Of a stretch of DNA of 64,000 nt, positions 9,633 through 18,004 are shown piece after piece; positions within the stretch are counted from its first letter, which is position 1; the number at the start of each line of letters is the position of its first letter. Source of the DNA: Rhodobacteraceae bacterium HTCC2150 (GTDB lineage: Bacteria; Pseudomonadota; Alphaproteobacteria; Rhodobacterales; Rhodobacteraceae); assembly GCA_000169395.1 (NCBI GenBank), contig AAXZ01000001.1, positions 806,001 through 870,000 of the forward strand, in the 5' to 3' direction. The notes under the pieces are model-generated. The model did no database searches, had not been told where the DNA came from, and worked only from the letters and a program-made list of their open reading frames with translations. The translations under genes and the position numbers were made by a program.

Positions 9633-10037
9633 ATGCGTATTTTGGATCATCACAAAGGAAGTTTCTTGTGCGGGGATGTGCAAATTATTGCAGTAGGTTC
9701 CCCTTGTCGGGTGGGTGTCTGTCATTGTTTCGATTGCCGTAAACATCACGGCGCCATGTTTTACGCAGCTGCGATTTTTGCAGAAGCATCGGTTTCTGTT
9801 GTTGGCGAAACAAATGATTTTCGGGGTCGCCATTTTTGTGTGCGATGTGGTTCATCCGTTTTTGCAAAAACAGATGACGAAATTGAGATTCATTTGGGCG
9901 TATTGGATAATACGGAAGGATTGTCGCCAACATATGAATGTTGGGCGACTAATCGCGCATCTTGGTTGCATGAGTTTCCGCAAACCAAGCAGTTTGAAAG
10001 AGATCGCGATGAGAAAAGTGGCATTAAAAAGCCGTAG
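9633..10037 (+). CDS. GFA-family (CENP-V type) zinc protein
   Basis: A 134-aa member of the GFA family, a small zinc fold first described in glutathione-dependent formaldehyde-activating enzyme; most members have no proven function. The motifs CHCFDCRKHHG and FCVRCGSSVF supply zinc ligands. The usual N-terminal CxC pair is reduced to FLCG, so one structural ligand is missing. The start ATG at 9633 has TAAGG directly in front. It converges on the small membrane gene at 10040 with 2 bp between the stops. Confidence 0.8.
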   Translation: MRILDHHKGSFLCGDVQIIAVGSPCRVGVCHCFDCRKHHGAMFYAAAIFAEASVSVVGETNDFRGRHFCVRCGSSVFAKTDDEIEIHLGVLDNTEGLSPTYECWATNRASWLHEFPQTKQFERDRDEKSGIKKP

Positions 10038-10039
10038 AA

Positions 10040-10255
10040 TTATCCCAGCAATATGCCAACGATAACCATGATGAGACCAAGCACTGATAGGCAAAGTGCG
10101 CCCATGTTGATGGCGACAACGCCTTGAATGCGTTCACGCATAGCGGCCTCGTCCAAACCGGCACGTTTAGCGCGTGCAACGATTACAATGCACCACATCA
10201 GACCTACAAGGCCGATTACGGACACAATGGCGCCAAGCCAAACTAAAACTTCCAT
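10040..10255 (-). CDS. Small two-TM membrane protein
   Basis: A 71-aa protein with two hydrophobic segments (about residues 4-27 and 48-70) joined by a charged loop rich in Arg, Glu and Asp. ATG 10255 has AAGGA eight bases upstream; a longer frame to 10318 has no ribosome site. I do not recognise the family. It is divergent from gapR. Confidence 0.65.
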   Translation of the reverse strand: MEVLVWLGAIVSVIGLVGLMWCIVIVARAKRAGLDEAAMRERIQGVVAINMGALCLSVLGLIMVIVGILLG

Positions 10256-10381
10256 AGGTGTATTCCTTTTGCGTGGTTCGCCGCCTGCCATAAAAGAATG
10301 TGGCCGCGCCCGCAACATCTGCCTTGTCCTATGCGCGTTGCAAAGCTAGGAAGCAGGACCAGAAAACTAGCGAGGCCGCAA

Positions 10382-10636
10382 ATGAACGACGTATCCGACA
10401 CCACATACCGTGTAACCGCAGACGAATTGCGTCAGTTCATCGAGCGCATCGAACGACTTGATGCCGAAAAAACTGAATTGGCCGATCAACAAAAAGAAGT
10501 CATGAGCGAGGCGAAATCTCGTGGGTATGACACAAAAATTCTGCGCAAACTTGTGGCACTTCGTAAGCGCGACAAGGATGATATCGCCGAAGAAGAAGCA
10601 GTGATGGACATGTATCGCCAAGCGTTGGGCATGTAA
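10382..10636 (+). CDS. gapR: Nucleoid-associated protein GapR (DUF2312)
   Basis: The 84-aa protein is nearly all coiled-coil helix, with the signature segments SEAKSRGYDTKILRK and VALRKRDKDD. In Caulobacter GapR binds overtwisted DNA ahead of replication forks and stimulates type II topoisomerases; this role is transferred by homology. The frame continues 28 codons upstream, but family members start at MNDVSDTTY-like sequence, so ATG 10382 is used. Confidence 0.9.
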   Translation: MNDVSDTTYRVTADELRQFIERIERLDAEKTELADQQKEVMSEAKSRGYDTKILRKLVALRKRDKDDIAEEEAVMDMYRQALGM

Positions 10637-10680
10637 ACGCGCGGCTTTCTTTATCTTTTTTGTGGGGCTAATCTGATGAA

Positions 10681-11217
10681 ATGAAAATCATCACGTTTCC
10701 GCACGATCAAATTCCACCTGAATTACTTGACGATATAGATAGCCTATATGCCGAGGCATATGGGAATGTTTCAGATGAACAAAGAGGTGATAGCCCAACG
10801 GAACCGCCTCTTTCCGAGGCGTTTCAACACTTTGTAATGGTTGATGAAAAGGGCACTGTTGTGGGGAATCTTGCGGCGTATGTTCGTGCGGTGAAACACA
10901 AGGATCAAGAATTCCAGCTTGGAATGATTGGCGATGTAGCCACCAGAACCACCCACAAAAAACAGGGCGTCGCGAAATCTTTGGTAAAAGCTGCGCATAT
11001 GTATTTCGCAGAGCAATCAATCGAATTTTCGGTTCTGTTTGCCTACGATCCGCCCGTGTACAAATCATCCGGTTACAAGATGATTGAAAATGAAATTCGG
11101 TTTGTGGACGGGCGCGGCGAATGGCGAACGTTACGGATTAAGGGAAGTATGTTTTGTGAATTGGGCCAAGCGAAATGGCCAGCAGGCGAAATCGATTTAT
11201 GTGGACCGCCCGTTTGA
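10681..11217 (+). CDS. GNAT-family N-acetyltransferase
   Basis: A 178-aa protein with the GNAT fold. The beta4/alpha3 acetyl-CoA loop is visible as TRTTHKKQGVAKSLV (about residues 94-108), preceded by MIGDVA and followed by the C-terminal YKSSGYKMIENEIRF segment. The substrate cannot be read from sequence. It stands alone, 44 bp after gapR, and converges on the DUF4344 gene. Confidence 0.82.
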   Translation: MKIITFPHDQIPPELLDDIDSLYAEAYGNVSDEQRGDSPTEPPLSEAFQHFVMVDEKGTVVGNLAAYVRAVKHKDQEFQLGMIGDVATRTTHKKQGVAKSLVKAAHMYFAEQSIEFSVLFAYDPPVYKSSGYKMIENEIRFVDGRGEWRTLRIKGSMFCELGQAKWPAGEIDLCGPPV

Positions 11218-11230
11218 AGCGGCTTGTTTC

Positions 11231-11998
11231 CTAACCGTCGGTAAATAATGTTTCCGCAGCACTACCCAGAAAATCTGCATATTCTACGCACATCGTGATT
11301 TCGCGGCTGGATGGATCATAAAAAGCGTTTGCCTCGCCGCATTCCGCCACTGTCACCTGCAAAGGCGTGTCCAATTCTAGCCATTCGTTTAGGGCCTGAA
11401 CCTCGGCCTTTGTCTCGGTTGCCCAGATTTGACGAGCGGGTGTATCAGTGCCAGCGTCGATTTTTATGGCGAGGAAATCTTGAGATTTATCCGGATTTTC
11501 AAGATCATCTAAGACGTTGCCCCAACTGTCGTCCGCAAGCGCGCGTTCTTCTTCGCACGTGTATGAACGATCTTCTGGCAATCCCAATTCATCGGCAAAT
11601 TCGCTGCGTTCATCAACGTTGCCACCGAAATAAAGACAAACCGTATTGTAATACCGTTGTTGGCTAATGCCGTGGACATCCCAGTATGCCGGTGCATATC
11701 CGTTTTCTTCGGCCTCAAGCGTTTCGTAATAAAACCCATTGGCGGTGTCATAAGCGATTGCGGCAGATGCGTCTTCTTCAAACAAATAGTCGATCATCAG
11801 GATGCTGAAAACGTCGGCACCATCTTCTTCTTGGCCAAAAACGGGCAAGCGTTGAATGTCGATCAACGCATGAGCCAGCTCGTGATAAAAGATCGCAATT
11901 GCGTTTGCCCCAACATAATCAGCCTGACGATCGGTCAAAGGTTGTGCGCCCGCTGTGGCGGGCAAGAAAACACACAGAACAAAAGCAAATATACGCAT
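11231..11998 (-). CDS. DUF4344-type putative secreted metallopeptidase
   Basis: A 255-aa exported protein with a signal peptide (about residues 1-18) and a zincin motif HELAH (His39, Glu40, His43), followed by acidic segments. This matches the DUF4344 putative metallopeptidase family; substrate unknown. The ATG has GGAG at a good distance and lies 3 bp after the mch stop, so it is the last gene of the mcl2-nnrU-DUF1737-mch operon even though a periplasmic peptidase has no obvious link to acyl-CoA chemistry. Confidence 0.78.
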   Translation of the reverse strand: MRIFAFVLCVFLPATAGAQPLTDRQADYVGANAIAIFYHELAHALIDIQRLPVFGQEEDGADVFSILMIDYLFEEDASAAIAYDTANGFYYETLEAEENGYAPAYWDVHGISQQRYYNTVCLYFGGNVDERSEFADELGLPEDRSYTCEEERALADDSWGNVLDDLENPDKSQDFLAIKIDAGTDTPARQIWATETKAEVQALNEWLELDTPLQVTVAECGEANAFYDPSSREITMCVEYADFLGSAAETLFTDG

Positions 11999-12001
11999 GG
12001 T

Positions 12002-13030
12002 CTACTCCGGTATGAGAGCCCAATAATCTAAATCAAGCAGGACACCTGGCAAATACTTACCGTCATCACCCTTAAGGGCAAAGGAATTTGTTGTGGTTGC
12101 GACCATGCGCAAACGTATCGCGGCCACGCCCGGGGCGCTGGTTGGGGCGATATCCAGCACCTCGGACCAAGCGCGAATTGTGTCGCCTGCAAAACACGGA
12201 TTGGCGTGCGCACCTGCATTGATACCGGCGATCATTTGGGCATTTGCCAAACCGTTAAAGGACAAAGCCCGCGCCATAGAAATAACGTGACCACCGTAGA
12301 TCAAACGACGACCATCAGGGCGGTTTGTAGCGTCAAAATGCACTTTGGCGGTATTTTGCCAAAGCCGCGTTGCGATCATGTGTTCGGCTTCTTCGATGGT
12401 AACACCATCAACGTGGTCGATTTTTTCGCCAATTTCATAATCACTTGCGCGATGTGGCTCGCCCGCTAACGTGAAATCATAATCAGAAAAATCCAACCCA
12501 GCCGGAATGGTCAATTGATCCGCAGTTAAAGCTTTGGCTAGCTCTGGGATCACTGTTTCCGGTGCAGGTAGGTCCAAATTGTTTTTGCGAACCATGACCC
12601 AGCGAACATAACTGATAACCGCGTCGCCATGTTGGTTCCAACCTGTTGTGCGCACCCAAAGCACACCGGATTTTCCGTTTGAATTTTGCTTTAGCCCAAT
12701 CACTTCGGAACTGGCGGACAAGGTGTCCCCAGATTGGATTGGCAATAAAAACCGCCCCTCGGCATAACCAAGATTGGCGACCGCGTTTAACGAGATATCT
12801 GGAACAGTTTTACCAAAAACCAAGTGAAAACCTGCGATGTCATCGATTGGGGCACCGTTTAGCCCACAAGAACGCGCAAATTCATCTGACGAATAAAGGG
12901 CATGACGGGCGGGAAACAGCGCGTGATACAACGCACGTTCGCCCCCTGATACCGTGCGAGGTACCGCGTGGCGGATCACTTCGCCAATTGTGTAATCCTC
13001 AAAGAAGCAGCCGGTGTTGGTTTTGGACAT
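12002..13030 (-). CDS. mch: Mesaconyl-CoA hydratase / beta-methylmalyl-CoA dehydratase (MaoC type)
   Basis: Hydrates mesaconyl-C1-CoA to beta-methylmalyl-CoA in the ethylmalonyl-CoA pathway for acetyl-CoA assimilation. The 342-aa protein is a double hotdog of MaoC type: N-terminal domain with SGDTLSASSEV, C-terminal domain with RLIYGGHVISMARAL and ANPCFAGDTI. The length equals that of characterised Mch. It is preceded by GGGGG, and its ATG overlaps the DUF1737 stop by one base. Genes for the next steps (mcl1, mcl2) are in the window, which supports the call over a generic enoyl-CoA hydratase. Confidence 0.86.
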   Translation of the reverse strand: MSKTNTGCFFEDYTIGEVIRHAVPRTVSGGERALYHALFPARHALYSSDEFARSCGLNGAPIDDIAGFHLVFGKTVPDISLNAVANLGYAEGRFLLPIQSGDTLSASSEVIGLKQNSNGKSGVLWVRTTGWNQHGDAVISYVRWVMVRKNNLDLPAPETVIPELAKALTADQLTIPAGLDFSDYDFTLAGEPHRASDYEIGEKIDHVDGVTIEEAEHMIATRLWQNTAKVHFDATNRPDGRRLIYGGHVISMARALSFNGLANAQMIAGINAGAHANPCFAGDTIRAWSEVLDIAPTSAPGVAAIRLRMVATTTNSFALKGDDGKYLPGVLLDLDYWALIPE

Positions 13031-13233
13031 TACTGTGCCCCCAATTTTAGATCTGCGTGATATTCGGTTTCAACGTCTTTGGTGACTGCCTGTCCGCACC
13101 GCATGACACCGCGTGCGGCATCAAAGGCATAAACCGGGTCACCTTGAAGTTCCCAACCTTTGGAAATCGCCTCTGACACTTTGTGGCAAAAGGCCGAGGT
13201 GTCGTCTTCTGTTAACAAGCGATAGAGTTTCAT
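13030..13233 (-). CDS. DUF1737 small protein
   Basis: A 67-aa protein matching DUF1737: N-terminal MKLYRLLTEDD, then SKGWELQGDP. Function unknown. The frame is open further upstream, but ATG 13233 has AGGAG seven bases in front. It lies 10 bp from nnrU, and its stop overlaps the mch start, so it is translationally linked to mch. Confidence 0.78.
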   Translation of the reverse strand: MKLYRLLTEDDTSAFCHKVSEAISKGWELQGDPVYAFDAARGVMRCGQAVTKDVETEYHADLKLGAQ

Positions 13234-13243
13234 TCTTGATCTC

Positions 13244-13801
13244 CTAGAAAGGGCTGTGCCCAAGGTTGTAGTGCAGGCCAAAAATCGCCGCATAGACAAG
13301 GCAAACGCCCAGCAATAGGAACAAATCCTGTTTCGGCGTTGATTTGGCTGGTTTTATCCAAACGTCATCTTGTAACCAGATTAAAGACATCTGAAGTAAC
13401 GCCCAAAAGCCGAGCGTTCCAAATAACAACGCACTGGCCAAATCGCCATTGGACAGAAGATGCGCAAGGGACCACAGTGATGTGGCCATCAATAGGGGGT
13501 GGCGGGTTTTTGAGTAGAATAGGGTTTTTGACATAGAGGATCCAGCCAATAGTAGGGCTAGAAACATCAAAGCTGCGGCTGCAATCCCACCCCAACTGGG
13601 CGGTTCATAGATTGGTTGAAAAGATGCGTGTAAATAGCCAAAAATGATCATAACCAAACCAAGAATGATCAAGATCGCCAATGTGCCTTTGGGAATGTCC
13701 TGTCCAAAAATAACGCTTAGATCATACCGCACTCTTGGCGAAAATCGCTTAAACAGGTGTAAAACCACCCACAAAAGCAAACCTATGATCATGACTGTCA
13801 T
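13244..13801 (-). CDS. NnrU-family membrane protein
   Basis: A 185-aa integral membrane protein with about five hydrophobic segments and the signature HPLLMATSLWSLAHLLSNGD. NnrU was named from denitrification loci, but most alphaproteobacterial members have no proven link to that process, and no denitrification gene is nearby. The start is ambiguous between ATG 13801 and the ATG three codons later; neither has a strong ribosome site. It starts 10 bp after the mcl2 stop. Confidence 0.82.
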   Translation of the reverse strand: MTVMIIGLLLWVVLHLFKRFSPRVRYDLSVIFGQDIPKGTLAILIILGLVMIIFGYLHASFQPIYEPPSWGGIAAAALMFLALLLAGSSMSKTLFYSKTRHPLLMATSLWSLAHLLSNGDLASALLFGTLGFWALLQMSLIWLQDDVWIKPAKSTPKQDLFLLLGVCLVYAAIFGLHYNLGHSPF

Positions 13802-13810
13802 GGGTAAGAC

Positions 13811-14668
13811 TTACTTTACAGCTTTGGCAATGGCGAGGATTTTTTGGGCAGTTGCCACATGTAGGTTTTCAACGATTTGACCATCAACAACGGCAATCCC
13901 TTTGCCCTCGGCCTTGGCGGCTTCGTAGGCTTCGATTTGACGTTCGGCCAGGTTCACTTCGTCCTCACTGGGTGAGAAAATCTCGTTGGTGGCGGCAACT
14001 TGTGCTGGGTGGATCAATGATTTGCCATCAAATCCATAGTCGCGACCTTGGGCGGCCTCAATCCTAAGACCACCGTCATCTTTAAAGGCATTGTAGACAC
14101 CGTCGATGATCGTCAATCCGTGTGCCTTGGCCGCAACCACGCAAATTGACAGGCTTGCCATGAGCGGCGCGCGATCATTTCGAAACTTGGTGCTAAGATC
14201 TTTGGCAAGATCATTGGTGCCCATGACAAAGCCCGCCATTCCAGGTGCTGATGCAATGTCAGCAATGTTCAAAATGGCCAGCGGTGTTTCGATCATCGCC
14301 CATATTGGCATGTTTGGTGCGCCCAATGCGGTCAGGCGTTCCAAAAGGTCGGCAACTTGCGCGGCTGTTGATACCTTTGGCAACAAGATGCCATCAGGTT
14401 TCGCTTGAACGGCGGCGACTAGATCGTCCTGACCCCATTCGGTGTCAAAGCCGTTGATGCGGATGATGCGGGCGCGATTGCCGTAATCGCCGGTGGTCAA
14501 GGCATTCAGCAGCGTTTGACGTGCATCTGCTTTGGCAGAAGGGGCAACAGCATCTTCAAGATCAAACAAAATCGCATCAACAGACAGTGTTTTCGCCTTT
14601 TCCAAAGCGCGCTCGTTTGCGCCAGGAATATACAAAGCAGAACGATACGGTTGAAATTTTTGTTGCAT
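13811..14668 (-). CDS. mcl2: (3S)-malyl-CoA thioesterase (CitE family)
   Basis: Hydrolyses (3S)-malyl-CoA to malate and CoA, the last step of the ethylmalonyl-CoA pathway after glyoxylate and acetyl-CoA condense. The 285-aa TIM barrel of the CitE/HpcH superfamily has FDLEDAV, the metal-binding Glu in MIETPLAI, and FVMGTNDLAKDL. It matches the shorter Mcl2 type rather than the roughly 320-aa lyase Mcl1 encoded at 25785-26747. First gene of a minus-strand operon with nnrU, DUF1737, mch and a DUF4344 gene; GGGG precedes the ATG. Confidence 0.85.
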   Translation of the reverse strand: MQQKFQPYRSALYIPGANERALEKAKTLSVDAILFDLEDAVAPSAKADARQTLLNALTTGDYGNRARIIRINGFDTEWGQDDLVAAVQAKPDGILLPKVSTAAQVADLLERLTALGAPNMPIWAMIETPLAILNIADIASAPGMAGFVMGTNDLAKDLSTKFRNDRAPLMASLSICVVAAKAHGLTIIDGVYNAFKDDGGLRIEAAQGRDYGFDGKSLIHPAQVAATNEIFSPSEDEVNLAERQIEAYEAAKAEGKGIAVVDGQIVENLHVATAQKILAIAKAVK

Positions 14669-14972
14669 TTTGGGCCCCTAAACTTTCTGAATCTTGCGTT
14701 GCCGCCCTTATGGCAAAAGATGAAATCACTTACCACCGGTGATGACGTTGCTGCGGTGGTTTTTCGCACCGCACGCTTGATTAACCTGTTTTTTCACTTT
14801 CACTAGCAATCTTGCCCGTGTTGATCGCCCAGAGGAAGCCGTCCTGTTTGGCCACAGAATAACGGTGCAGAACGATCACCCCCTTTTTCAGGGACTATCC
14901 GATTTGCTCGATGGTGCAGCGTATCATTGGGTTTGGCCACGAACCGGTTTTGCCCCAAAATGAGGTAGTGAC
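14669..14972. other. 304-bp intergenic region with a hairpin and a possible micro-ORF
   Basis: Divergent promoter region between mcl2 and the secreted protein at 14973. It holds a CCACCG/CGGTGG hairpin followed by TTTTT (14733-14764, plus strand), which looks like a terminator but has no gene to terminate. It also holds a minus-strand GTG-start frame of 32 codons (14781-14879) with weak translation signals. Nothing else is recognisable. Confidence 0.5.
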
Positions 14973-15296
14973 ATGAATAGAATATTAGTGGCGACGTCTT
15001 TAGGGATCATGGCATTGGCAATGCAGGCTGTTCAAGCGAACGCCCAAGCAGGCCAACAACGAACCTGTGGTCCGCGCGCGGCGATCGTTGAAAAACTGAA
15101 CAACAATTATGGCGAAACGGTTCAGGGATTGGGTTTAGCCGCAAACAACGCCATTTTAGAGGTATATTCCTCTGATGAGACGGGGTCTTGGACTGTAACT
15201 GTGACAATGCCAAACGGGATGATGTGTCTTGTGGCATCTGGGCAAAATTGGGAGCCTGTGCAATCGGGGCCAGTCAACCGAGGCGAAGATGCTTAA
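14973..15296 (+). CDS. Small secreted protein of unknown function
   Basis: A 107-aa protein with a signal peptide (about residues 1-24, cleavage after ANA). The mature part has two Cys (in RTCGPRA and MMCLVAS), which could form a disulfide, and the phrase SWTVTVTMPNG. TGAGG precedes the ATG. It overlaps the convergent TauE/SafE gene by 4 bp at the 3' ends. I do not recognise a named family. Confidence 0.7.
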   Translation: MNRILVATSLGIMALAMQAVQANAQAGQQRTCGPRAAIVEKLNNNYGETVQGLGLAANNAILEVYSSDETGSWTVTVTMPNGMMCLVASGQNWEPVQSGPVNRGEDA

Positions 15297-16042
15297 AGTG
15301 AAATCCAAATCAGGCGCAATCCTGTAACGGCCAGCAACGCATAAGTTATCGTAAAAAACAGGCGTTCTGGGATCATCCAGTGCGCCTTTATGCCGATATA
15401 GGCCCCAAGCACGGCGAAAGGTGCCAGGAAGACGACGGCCAGGAATGTTTCGCCGGAAAATATGCCCAAGAACGCGTAAGGCACAAACTTCAAAATATTT
15501 ATAAGCCAGAAGCACAAAACTGTTGTGGCTTGGTATGCTGTTTTTGACATGCCTTGTGCCAAAAGAAAAACGGCAACAGGTGGGCCACCTGCGTGGCTGA
15601 CAAAACTGCTGAACCCACCGGTTAATCCTGCTAGATACCCCTCGCGCGCCTTAAATGGGCGTGGTGCAACAGACAAATATCCAAGATGACGTGCCAATTG
15701 GTAGGCCACAAAAATCAAACAGATCGCCCCAAGCAATAATCGAATGGCTTGATCGTTCACCATTGAAAAGAAGAACGCACCTAGAATGACGCCCGGAAGT
15801 GCGCCGATCATAATCGTCTTTGCGCTGGGCGTGTGCCACTTCCCCCAAAATGGTTTTAGGGCGGCCACATCTGCGAACATTAAGAGGGGCAACATGATGC
15901 CCAACGCAATTGTCGGCTCTAATATCAGTGCAAGAATCGCCGAGGCAACAAAGGCCGCACCAGAGCCAAATCCGCCCTTTGAGATGCCGGCAAAGATTGT
16001 TGCGGGGATCGCAAATGCAAAAAATGTAAAATCAAAAACCAT
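15293..16042 (-). CDS. TauE/SafE-family permease
   Basis: A 249-aa membrane protein with about eight hydrophobic segments in two repeats. The repeat signatures are GISKGGFGSGAAF near the N terminus and GGFSSFVSHAGGPPVAVFLLAQG in the middle, typical of the sulfite exporter TauE/SafE family that moves sulfonates, sulfite or other small anions. The substrate cannot be assigned. It is divergent from mdh. Confidence 0.88.
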   Translation of the reverse strand: MVFDFTFFAFAIPATIFAGISKGGFGSGAAFVASAILALILEPTIALGIMLPLLMFADVAALKPFWGKWHTPSAKTIMIGALPGVILGAFFFSMVNDQAIRLLLGAICLIFVAYQLARHLGYLSVAPRPFKAREGYLAGLTGGFSSFVSHAGGPPVAVFLLAQGMSKTAYQATTVLCFWLINILKFVPYAFLGIFSGETFLAVVFLAPFAVLGAYIGIKAHWMIPERLFFTITYALLAVTGLRLIWISL

Positions 16043-16197
16043 GGGGATCAGCTCGCAACATTCTGGATTTCCACCTGTTTAACGTGGTTGTCGGGGCAGG
16101 GGAATGCGAATTTTGGAAATGCCGCGGTGCAGCACACTTGCGCATTCTTTTCAAAACACTTAACCAACGCGCATTCAAACCTGACCGGAGAAAATGA

Positions 16198-17163
<966 letters not shown>

Positions 17164-17170
17164 AACTTTT

Positions 17171-17201
17171 AAGGCGTGCCTTTCAAAGGCGCGCCTTTTT
17201 T
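17171..17201 (+). terminator. Intrinsic terminator of mdh
   Basis: An 11-bp stem (AGGCGTGCCTT with AAGGCGCGCCT, one G-T pair) with a 3-base loop, running straight into a T-run. Confidence 0.9.
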
Positions 17202-17509
17202 CTGTCTGGCGTTATGCCGACGTCCCCTTTTCCTTTTAAATCAGATTGATTCGTTGTTTTGCGACGTTACATGCGTTTTGTGATCACACAAATAATTACT
17301 GTGATCACAAAAATGGATAAATCACACTAATGCGTGAAATTATGCGGTTTTTCCTTCTCGCACAGGTATTTTCGTTGTTTAGAGATAAGCAATAGGACGC
17401 AAGTAGGACTGTCACTGATGTGGACAGACATAAAAATGAAACCCATTGATGTGCCACACATGTTTGGCAGGGACTGCCGCGATGCGGTTTTGATTGGGTT
17501 TGTTGTTTG
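17202..17509. other. Intergenic region upstream of DUF805-sucA
   Basis: About 300 bp with no convincing gene. It holds the paired GTGATCAC palindromes described separately and presumably the promoter of the DUF805-sucA-sucB transcript. The rest shows no feature I recognise. Confidence 0.5.
17276..17312. promoter_or_regulatory. Paired GTGATCAC palindromes (candidate operator)
   Basis: TTTTGTGATCAC and GTGATCACAAAA form perfect 12-bp inverted arms around 13 bp. Each arm contains the self-complementary octamer GTGATCAC. The octamer centres are 21 bp apart, two helical turns, so two protein dimers would bind the same DNA face. It lies about 200 bp upstream of the DUF805 start, in the only gap ahead of sucAB. 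The regulator is unknown. Confidence 0.6.
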
Positions 17510-18004
17510 ATGATGATTTGGCGTTCCTCAAAAACCTGTCTCAAGAAATTCGCAACGTTTGCTGGTCGTGCATCGCGTGCCGAATACTGGGGCTTTCTAG
17601 TTTTTTGCGTTCTCGTGGCATTCCTTTTCTTATTGGTCGATGTCATCGCGTTTAACGACGGGGCCAGTGCGGAAAAACAAAATCAGCCAGAAAGTGAAGC
17701 GTTCATTCCCTTAACAACGATCTTTATGTTGTTTGCAGTGATCCCTCTTGTGGCCGCCGGTTGGCGCCGGATGCATGACACAGGTCGGGCAGGAATTTAT
17801 CTGCTTTACCCGATCATCGTCGGTCTTGGCCTTTCCAGTTTAATTTCTTACGTCGGACAAGACAGCGACTTTGCGACCATCGCAATTGGACTTGTTGTTC
17901 TTGTACTGGCGATTTCTCCGTTGATTGTTTTCTGGTGGCTTTCCCGCCCCAGTCAACCAAGCGACAATATTTACGGTCCTAACCCCCATGAGGTATCCCC
18001 ATGA
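17510..18004 (+). CDS. DUF805 membrane protein
   Basis: A 164-aa inner-membrane protein with three to four hydrophobic segments and the DUF805 signatures FAGRASRAEYWGF and GWRRMHDTGRAG; function unknown. Two adjacent ATGs (17510, 17513) are possible and neither has a good ribosome site. Its stop overlaps the sucA start (ATGA), so it appears to be translationally coupled to 2-oxoglutarate dehydrogenase E1. Confidence 0.8.
   Translation: MMIWRSSKTCLKKFATFAGRASRAEYWGFLVFCVLVAFLFLLVDVIAFNDGASAEKQNQPESEAFIPLTTIFMLFAVIPLVAAGWRRMHDTGRAGIYLLYPIIVGLGLSSLISYVGQDSDFATIAIGLVVLVLAISPLIVFWWLSRPSQPSDNIYGPNPHEVSP

Noticed and set aside
13244-13801. NnrU as a sign of denitrification
   Set aside because: No nitrite or nitric oxide reductase genes are present, and NnrU-family proteins are common without them.
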